From CAZDYP01 sp964509505 (lineage in GTDB: Bacteria; Chloroflexota; Anaerolineae; JACRMK01): a stretch of 37,649 nt of DNA. Below are positions 32,340 through 37,649 of this stretch, one piece after another. Each line of letters begins with the position of its first letter. Position 1 is the first letter of the stretch. Location: NCBI GenBank assembly GCA_964509505.1, contig CAZDYP010000026.1, positions 1-37,649 of the forward strand, read 5' to 3'. The translations under genes and the position numbers were made by a program. The notes under the pieces are model-generated. The model was not told where the DNA came from. It did no database searches and was given only the letters and a program-made list of their open reading frames with translations.

Positions 32340-32876
32340 ATGGGGCGGGAAAAATTTCGCTTATTGTTCTACGCGCGCTACTTTTATGCTTGGCGTTGGT
32401 GGGCGTCGTCGCTCATCGTCACCGGCGTTGGGTTATGGATTTGGAATCCGCCCCAACTGCGCGATTATCGCACATTGTTCGAAGTCAGCGCGGGGCTAGG
32501 CTTGCTCACCCTCGCGCTTAGCTACGGTGTGAGCTTGTTAGCGTGGACGATGGTGGACGAAACCAATTTGACGATTCAGCTGCCGTTCTATCGGGTGCAA
32601 GTTCCGTTGGATTTCATCAAGGCGACGCGCATCACAGCGATTGACCGTATCGTGCCGTTGCGCGAATTGGACGACGACTTGATTGGCGTCAGTGCCGTCG
32701 TCGTCGAACTCAAGCGCTGGCCCCAACCGCGCTCGGCGCTGCAAGTTTGGTTAGGACGTCGCATGGTATTGGAGGAAGGCATCGCGCTTGCCGTGAAAGA
32801 TTGGTTCGGTTTGCAAGACGCGCTCGATCGTTGCCGCGCCGTTGCGCGCGAGCAAAAATTAGCAAAGTCGGGATAG
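32340..32876 (+). CDS. Hypothetical protein with two membrane helices
   Basis: 178 residues from the ATG at 32340 (a GTG at 32322 would add six). Two hydrophobic helices at about 18-65 (WWASSLIVTGVGLWIW and LGLLTLALSYGVSLLAWTMV) are followed by a soluble beta-rich part of about 110 residues (TIQLPFYRVQVPLDFIKATRITAIDRIVPL, then AVVVELKRWPQPRSALQVWLGRRMVLEEG) that resembles a bacterial PH-like domain. No family is assigned. No strong ribosome site. The next sequence on this strand is MITE copy 2. Confidence 0.6.
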   Translation: MGREKFRLLFYARYFYAWRWWASSLIVTGVGLWIWNPPQLRDYRTLFEVSAGLGLLTLALSYGVSLLAWTMVDETNLTIQLPFYRVQVPLDFIKATRITAIDRIVPLRELDDDLIGVSAVVVELKRWPQPRSALQVWLGRRMVLEEGIALAVKDWFGLQDALDRCRAVAREQKLAKSG

Positions 32877-32947
32877 TCTCGTAGTCGCTAGTTGCTGGTC
32901 ATTAGTCACTAGCGATTAGTGACTAATAACTGACGCCTAGCGCCTAA

Positions 32948-33087
32948 GAAAGTGTTTTGAAAATATCAGACCGAGACCCTAACGGTTTCGCTGGCCAGCC
33001 ACAAAGCATTTCCGGCAGGCTTGCGGCGCCACTGGTGAACCCGCTTCGCCAGAAAAACCGCTAGGGTCTGAATTTCAAAACACTCGC
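32948..33087. mobile_element. 140-bp MITE, copy 2
   Basis: The same 140-bp element as at 23326-23465, in the same orientation, differing at 6 positions, again directly flanked by TAA on both sides. It sits between two convergent genes, 6 bp from the SbcC stop, where its long imperfect hairpin could act as a transcription block. Confidence 0.85.
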
Positions 33088-33093
33088 TAACGA

Positions 33094-35661
33094 TTACGAG
33101 ACGAAGATGCTCGACGCCCCGCCCGTCTTCACGATGTCAATCCGCACCGGGAACATCTCCTTCAATTCGTCAATGTGCGTAATGACGAGAATCTTCTCGA
33201 ACTGGTCACGCACCATGTTGATCGCCTCGACCAACCGCTCGCGCCCCTGTGTGTCTTGTGTGCCAAAACCCTCGTCAATGACCAACGTCTGCAAACGCGC
33301 GCCCGCGCGGCGCGCCAGCAATTTCGACAAGGCAATCCGCACGGCAAAGTTCACGCGAAACGCCTCGCCTCCCGAATACAATTCGTAGCTGCGTGGCCCC
33401 ACCTCATCACTAATCACGAGGTCGAGCGTTTCAATCGTCGCAGCCTCGTCTTTCTTTGCGCTCACCTTCTCGCGCTGCGTCTCAAAACGCACGCTCATGC
33501 GCCCATCGGTCATCTGTCGTAAGAGCGCATTCGCTTCTTCCTCGATTTCTGGAATCGCCGCCTCAATCAACATTGCCTGCACGCCCTTCTTCCCAAACGC
33601 CACGCGTAACTCCTCGTACAGCGCGCGTTCCAGCAAACACTCTTTGAGCGACTGTTGCTTGACAACCAGTTGCGCTTCCAGATTCTTCGCATGTTCGACC
33701 CATTGCCGCGCCGCGCCGAGCTGCCGATTCAACACGCCCACGCGCCCTTGCAGCTCGTTGACCTTGCGCTGTTGCTCGCTCGCTTGTTGATTCACCAGCG
33801 CGAGTCGCGCGCTGTCACCCTTCAATGCTTGCCATTGCGTCTCATCGCTCGCCAACAATTGTTGCAAACTGTCTAGGCGCGCGACCAGATGCCCCAACGT
33901 CTCACGCTCGGCCGCCAACCGTTCACGCGCGGCGACGAGCTGCGCGCGTTCTTGTTCAAACGATGCGAGCGCGTTGATCTGTGCGCGCGCGCGGTCATGC
34001 TCCGTTGCATCGTAACCAAGCGTCGCCAATTGCGTTTGCAATTCAGCCAGACGCGCTTGGTGTGAGCTAGCATACTGTCGCTGCTCCAACTGCGCAGCGA
34101 TGGCTTGCCATTGCGCTTGCAACTGTGCGCGTTCGAGCTGCGCTTCCGCCGCCCGTTGCGCCTGCTCGCTCAAACGCGCTTCGTATTTTTGCAGCGCATC
34201 CTTCGCGCGCAAATCTTGTTCCAGCTTTTGAATGTGCGTTCTGATTTGCTCGCTCTGGTGACTGTATTGAGCTATCGCATCGTTGTTCGTGCGCCACGCG
34301 TCGCCTGCTTGTCTGCCTTCTTCTTGAAAATCGTGCTTCAAACGCGCTGCGTCAGTAGGCGCGAGCGGTTGACGACAGACGGGGCATGTTGCCGTCGCGC
34401 TTTCCAACATCGTCAACCGTTCCTTGAGCGCGTCCATGTGCGCGCGTAATTGCTGATTCGTGGTCTTCAACTCAGCCACTTGTAGGTTGAGCTGTTCACG
34501 CTGCTGTCGCCATTGATCGCGTTGCGTTTCCTTCTCGGTCAATTCCGACAGCGCCTGTCGCGTCTTCGTCAGTTCGGTTTCACGCGCTTGCGCCTCGGCG
34601 ATAGACGCATCGAGCGTCTCAAGCGTGTGCTGTATGGTACGCGCCTCAAATTCCAACGTCTGTCGCGCCGCGCGAATCGCTTGCTCCTGCTGATTGCGTT
34701 CATCGGTCAGCTTCGCCGCTTGCACTAATAGCGTATTGAGTTCGGCGTCACGCGCGCGCGCAGCTTGCCATTGCGCGAAGCCTGTCTCGATACGCGATTC
34801 GTCGGCGACGCGCGCTTCGTACGCCTCAAGCGCCGCCCGCTTCTGCGCCAAGTCACGTTCCAAGTGTTGTGTGTCGCGTCGCGTTTGCTGCCATCGTCGC
34901 TCCAGCTCATCGGCTTGCCTCGCCTTCTGTTCGAGGTCGCGCTTTTCATCGCGCAGTGTTTGCAGCATTGCTTCGCTCTCTTGCAACTGCGCTTCGGCTT
35001 GCGCGGCTTCGCGCTCCAAACGCGCCAGCTCCGCTGCGTGTTGCGGTTTTTGCTTGAGCTCCTGTTGGATATGCGTGATTTCGCCGTTGATACGCTGCGC
35101 GTCGTCATCGCATTGACGAATGCGTTGCTTGGCTTTTTCTTCGTAGTCGTCGTACTGTGAGAGCCCGAGGATGTCCGCGAGAATTTGCTTGCGCTCGCCT
35201 GCGGGCTTGCGGGTAAATTCGTCAGCGCGCCCTTGCATCAAGAACGCGGAGTTGATGAACGTGTCATAGCTCATGCGCAGGAGATCAACGATGCGCGCTT
35301 GCGTCTCGCGCGCGCTCACGCCGCTGATGGGGCGAAAGCTGTTGCCATCACCCACTTGCAATTCGACTGCGCCTTGTCGCGTTTTGCCGCGCTTGCTGCG
35401 CTTACGCAACACGCGATATGGCTCGTCGCCGAGCATGAACGTCAGCTCGACTTCCATCTCATCCGCGCCAAGCGTGATGAGATCATCTTCGCGGCGCGCG
35501 CGCGCTTCGCCCCACAGCGCATAGGTTATGGCGTCGAGCAATGACGATTTGCCATGTCCGTTGTCGCCAGCGAGACATGCGAGGTGAATGCCCGACAAGT
35601 CGAGTGTTGCGTCGCCACGATACGACATGAAGTTGTGTAGGCGGAGTTTGAGGGGAATCAT
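33094..35661 (-). CDS. sbcC: SbcC/Rad50-like ATPase (exonuclease subunit)
   Basis: 855 residues. The N-terminal LRLHNFMSYRGDATLDL and Walker A GDNGHGKSSLLDAI precede a long heptad coiled coil (about 170-660) rich in Ala, Gln, Glu and Arg, with the zinc-hook CPVC at about residues 424-427. The C-terminal half has the ABC signature YSGGEAFRVNFAVRIALSKLLA and Walker B LQTLVIDEGFGTQD. With SbcD it forms a DNA end-processing complex. sbcD is not beside it. At the 5' end TAAAAT lies 7 nt before the ATG and no Shine-Dalgarno is seen, so it may be leaderless. Confidence 0.93.
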   Translation of the reverse strand: MIPLKLRLHNFMSYRGDATLDLSGIHLACLAGDNGHGKSSLLDAITYALWGEARARREDDLITLGADEMEVELTFMLGDEPYRVLRKRSKRGKTRQGAVELQVGDGNSFRPISGVSARETQARIVDLLRMSYDTFINSAFLMQGRADEFTRKPAGERKQILADILGLSQYDDYEEKAKQRIRQCDDDAQRINGEITHIQQELKQKPQHAAELARLEREAAQAEAQLQESEAMLQTLRDEKRDLEQKARQADELERRWQQTRRDTQHLERDLAQKRAALEAYEARVADESRIETGFAQWQAARARDAELNTLLVQAAKLTDERNQQEQAIRAARQTLEFEARTIQHTLETLDASIAEAQARETELTKTRQALSELTEKETQRDQWRQQREQLNLQVAELKTTNQQLRAHMDALKERLTMLESATATCPVCRQPLAPTDAARLKHDFQEEGRQAGDAWRTNNDAIAQYSHQSEQIRTHIQKLEQDLRAKDALQKYEARLSEQAQRAAEAQLERAQLQAQWQAIAAQLEQRQYASSHQARLAELQTQLATLGYDATEHDRARAQINALASFEQERAQLVAARERLAAERETLGHLVARLDSLQQLLASDETQWQALKGDSARLALVNQQASEQQRKVNELQGRVGVLNRQLGAARQWVEHAKNLEAQLVVKQQSLKECLLERALYEELRVAFGKKGVQAMLIEAAIPEIEEEANALLRQMTDGRMSVRFETQREKVSAKKDEAATIETLDLVISDEVGPRSYELYSGGEAFRVNFAVRIALSKLLARRAGARLQTLVIDEGFGTQDTQGRERLVEAINMVRDQFEKILVITHIDELKEMFPVRIDIVKTGGASSIFVS

Positions 35662-35705
35662 AGGAACGATTTTACCATAGTCTCAAGAGAGGTTGCTCGG
35701 CGCCA

Positions 35706-35734
35706 ACAAAAATTCCCGACGACGAGTCGGGAAT
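35706..35734 (-). terminator. Terminator of the tRNA-Arg gene
   Basis: On the minus strand ATTCCCGAC and GTCGGGAAT (9 bp) enclose a 5-nt loop and are followed by TTTTTG. It lies 6 nt after the tRNA 3' end. Confidence 0.85.
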
Positions 35735-35739
35735 CAAGT

Positions 35740-35812
35740 GCGCCCAGCAGGAATCGAACCTACAACCTAGGCGTTAGGAGTGCCTTGCTCTATCCATTTG
35801 AGCTATGAGCGC
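35740..35812 (-). tRNA. tRNA-Arg(CCT)
   Basis: A 73-nt cloverleaf: acceptor GCGCTCA/TGGGCGC (7 bp, one G-U), D stem GCTC/GAGC, anticodon loop CTCCTAA (T33, anticodon CCT, A37), T stem GTAGG/CCTGC with loop TTCGATT. It reads the rare codon AGG. CCA is not encoded. TATACT lies on the minus strand 11 nt upstream (35824-35829). Confidence 0.95.
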
Positions 35813-35923
35813 GTTGCCGCCACAGTATAACACAAACTATGGAAACGCCTCAAACATGCTCAACGTGCAGCTCGCGCGCCGCGCGCGTTTCGCGTTTCAC
35901 GCCTCACGCTGTATCATCACGCC

Positions 35924-36898
35924 ATGTCATGGCATACCATCGGTCATCAATGGGCGCTTCATCTCTTGCAACGCGCGGTCGCGCAACCCTCACACGCTTA
36001 CCTCTTCGTCGGTCCCGCGCGCATTGGCAAGCTGACGTTGGCGCAAGACTTCGCTCGCGCGCTCAACTGCGCGGGCGATGGCGCGCCCTGTGGGCAATGT
36101 CGCGCGTGTCAGAAAATCGCCGACGGGCGCCACCCCGACGTGCGGCTCGTGCGTCGCTTGCCCGACAAAACCGAGATCGTCGTGGAGCAGCTGCGCGATT
36201 TGCAGACCGAACTTTCGTTGCGCCCTTACGAAGCCAAGTGGCGCGTCGCCATCATTGAGAACATGCACGAAGCCAATGCGAGCGCGGCGAATGCGTTTCT
36301 CAAAACGCTCGAGGAACCCAATCCACAAGTCGTCATCTTACTCACCGCGCACAACCCCGAAGCCTTGTTGCCAACCATCCGCTCGCGCTGTCAAATCATT
36401 CCGATGCGCCCCTTAGCCATCAACGAGGTTGAACAAGCTCTGACGGAACGCCAACTGGTCGAACCAGACCGCGCGCGTCTCTTGGCGCGCTTGAGCGGCG
36501 GGCGCATCGGTTGGGCCTTGGAGGTCAGCGGCGACGAAGAACTCTTAGCGCAACGCAATGCGCAATTGCAAGAGCTGTTACAGGCGTTAGCGCGTGGGCG
36601 CTCGGCGCGCATCGAGCTGGCTGGAAAATTGAGTCGTACTGACGACGACGCGCTGCAGATGCTTGATTTGTGGTTGAGCTGGTGGCGCGATCTGTTGCTT
36701 GTCAAGGGGCAATGCGCTGACGCCATCGTGAACGCGGACTTTCGTGAACGGCTCGCGCGCGACGCAGCCCACTTGGAGTTGCGGGTCATTCAAAATTATA
36801 TTGGGATGCTCCAGAATGCGCGCCACCACGTCGAGCAAAATGTCAACGCGCGGTTAGTATTGGAAGTGATGTTGCTACATGCGCCCACCATCAAATAA
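35924..36898 (+). CDS. holB: DNA polymerase III subunit delta'
   Basis: 324 residues of the clamp-loader AAA+ family. The Walker A region is GPARIGKLTLA, with Leu replacing the usual Thr/Ser, as expected for the non-hydrolysing delta' subunit. The zinc module has Cys49, Cys56, Cys59 and Cys62 (CAGDGAPCGQCRACQ). EVVEQLRDL-like, AIIENMHEANASAANAFLKTLEEP (Walker B/sensor 1) and TIRSRCQII (SRC motif) follow in order. The C-terminal domain, about 110 residues, is the collar. The ATG at 35924 has no Shine-Dalgarno, but TATCAT lies 6 nt upstream. A double terminator follows. Confidence 0.92.
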   Translation: MSWHTIGHQWALHLLQRAVAQPSHAYLFVGPARIGKLTLAQDFARALNCAGDGAPCGQCRACQKIADGRHPDVRLVRRLPDKTEIVVEQLRDLQTELSLRPYEAKWRVAIIENMHEANASAANAFLKTLEEPNPQVVILLTAHNPEALLPTIRSRCQIIPMRPLAINEVEQALTERQLVEPDRARLLARLSGGRIGWALEVSGDEELLAQRNAQLQELLQALARGRSARIELAGKLSRTDDDALQMLDLWLSWWRDLLLVKGQCADAIVNADFRERLARDAAHLELRVIQNYIGMLQNARHHVEQNVNARLVLEVMLLHAPTIK

Positions 36899-36902
36899 AT
36901 AA

Positions 36903-36933
36903 GCCGTCAGACTTCTCGAAGAAGTCTGACGGC
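36903..36933 (+). terminator. First hairpin downstream of holB
   Basis: GCCGTCAGACTTC and GAAGTCTGACGGC form a perfect 13-bp stem with loop TCGAA, 4 nt after the stop codon. No T-run; works together with the next hairpin. Confidence 0.7.
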
Positions 36934-36945
36934 TCGGTCATAAAC

Positions 36946-36977
36946 AAAACGAGTAGGTTCTACGCCTACTCGTTTTT
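36946..36977. terminator. Bidirectional terminator between holB and spoVS
   Basis: AAAACGAGTAGG and CCTACTCGTTTT (12 bp, loop TTCTACG) with T-runs on both strands; it lies between two convergent genes. Confidence 0.85.
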
Positions 36978-36998
36978 CATTTCAACTTTATTGGGAAT

Positions 36999-37349
36999 TT
37001 AGGTCTTGTCTGCATGAGATTCAGTATCATGCCGATCAGACTCGTCCGCGTCAATCATACGGGGCGGCACATAGGCGGGCAAAGGTTGACCCGGCTTCAG
37101 AACGGTCATCTTCACTGCCGTGCGTTCTTTGCCTTCTATATCAACCTCGACAAAGGAGGGCACGCAGACAATCTGAATGCCATCTTTGTCCAGATAGCCA
37201 CGCGCAATGGCAATCGCTTTAATGGCTTGATTGACTGCGCCCGCGCCAATTGCCTGCACTTCGGCGTATTGCCCCTCCCTAATGACCCCCGCAATGGCGC
37301 CTGCCACTGAGGTCGAACGCGAACGAGCGGAGACTTTGAACACTTCCAT
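36999..37349 (-). CDS. spoVS: SpoVS-family protein
   Basis: 116 residues. MEVFKVSARSRSTSVAGAIAGVIREGQYAEVQAIGAGAVNQAIKAIAIARGYL is the hallmark of the family, a small nucleic-acid-binding-type alpha/beta (Alba-like) fold; the C-terminal 30 residues are a hydrophilic, acidic and His-containing tail longer than in Bacillus SpoVS (86 residues). In Bacillus it affects spore coat and septum formation; its role in non-sporulating Chloroflexota is unknown. AGGAGG lies 8 nt before the ATG at 37349; the GTG at 37358 overlaps that site and is not favoured. It is the last gene in the window. Confidence 0.92.
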   Translation of the reverse strand: MEVFKVSARSRSTSVAGAIAGVIREGQYAEVQAIGAGAVNQAIKAIAIARGYLDKDGIQIVCVPSFVEVDIEGKERTAVKMTVLKPGQPLPAYVPPRMIDADESDRHDTESHADKT

Positions 37350-37649
37350 CGTTGACACCTCCTTTGTTGAGTCGCTCCCTAATCCCTACAACCATCACCA
37401 ATCTTACTAGCCTTTAGCCGTAACGTCAATTTAGGAGACTAGCGCAAGATCAACAAGCCTTTTTTGCGGGAGAAGGCGTTCTCTAACGCCATTCCCATTC
37501 CATGCGACAAACGCTGTCAAGCACGCGAGCGCCGGCTGCACAATCGCTTTGCTAAAGTTGCGCTAGCGATTAGCGATGAGCTATTGGTCATCGCTATTTA
37601 GCAAATTCGGTAGCGCGCGTTTCACGAATCACGGTCACTTTGATTTGTC
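37350..37649. other. Intergenic region at the window end
   Basis: No gene seen. It carries the ribosome site of spoVS, the third GGCGTTCTCTAACGCC hairpin (37475-37490) and a 9-bp inverted repeat (TAGCGATGA at 37571-37579, TCATCGCTA at 37588-37596). The window ends before the next gene. Confidence 0.6.

Noticed and set aside
23326..33087. The two 140-bp repeats as CRISPR repeats or attachment sites
   Set aside because: Only two copies nearly 10 kb apart, with inverted termini and TAA flanks, fit a MITE; no spacer array and no integrase gene.
33100..35650. Many long plus-strand ORFs opposite sbcC
   Set aside because: They are antisense shadows caused by the GC-rich, coiled-coil codon pattern; none has a motif or ribosome site.
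35740..35812. Integration of the neighbouring genes as a genomic island at the tRNA
   Set aside because: No integrase and no repeat of the tRNA 3' end were seen in the window.

Overview
The window looks like chromosome from a Chloroflexota bacterium (Anaerolineae-like). This is inferred from gene content: a membrane GT-C protein fused to an NHL propeller (TIGR03663/Agl23-like), a DUF3179 lipoprotein, SpoVS, many Pro/Thr-rich-linker lipoproteins, GC-rich coding sequence full of GCG/CGC codons, and intergenic regions packed with short palindromes. No rRNA or universal marker is present, so the taxonomic call is soft.

Layout. 1-5962: the tail of an upstream gene, a class I methyltransferase and two large GT-C membrane proteins, the second ending in a six-bladed-type NHL propeller. 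5963-9030: an AT-richer restriction-modification island (fused M+S methylase on +; XRE controller and HNH nuclease on -), apparently inserted behind the 3' end of the NHL gene. 9110-11688: a decayed multicopper oxidase tail, then a DsbA-family lipoprotein whose first active-site Cys codon is an in-frame TGA (candidate selenocysteine), then a DUF3179 lipoprotein. 11689-14290: structured intergenic DNA, a promoter, a TPP riboswitch with terminator, thiL, and an orphan PhnD-like binding protein. 14370-14850: a promoter-to-terminator unit with no ORF (candidate small RNA) and a tiny SWIM zinc-finger protein. 15098-20438: a flippase-like membrane protein, an FAD oxidoreductase and a UDP-glucose 6-dehydrogenase split by a 475-residue intein exactly at its catalytic cysteine; these three suggest surface glycan or glycolipid work. 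20571-21914 (-): a B12-binding radical SAM protein. 22100-24346: an orphan DNA methyltransferase with a broken upstream ORF, a 140-bp MITE, a hypothetical protein and a dual-specificity-type phosphatase. 24540-28328: M16 peptidase, a secreted or membrane-anchored protein, endonuclease III. 28361-30112 (-): xylulokinase and an SDR remnant. 30328-32876: an alpha/beta-hydrolase lipoprotein, a Kelch lipoprotein and a two-TM protein, then a second MITE copy. 33094-37349: SbcC (-), tRNA-Arg(CCT) (-), DNA polymerase III delta' (+), SpoVS (-).

The strongest items for follow-up are the TGA-for-Cys DsbA-like gene with a SECIS-like hairpin, the intein in UDP-glucose dehydrogenase (with one LAGLIDADG motif lacking its acidic residue), the ORF-less transcription unit near 14.4 kb, the C-protein-controlled RM island with a leaderless-type promoter, and the pair of 140-bp MITEs flanked by TAA. 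All function calls come from reading the sequence; no database search was run.
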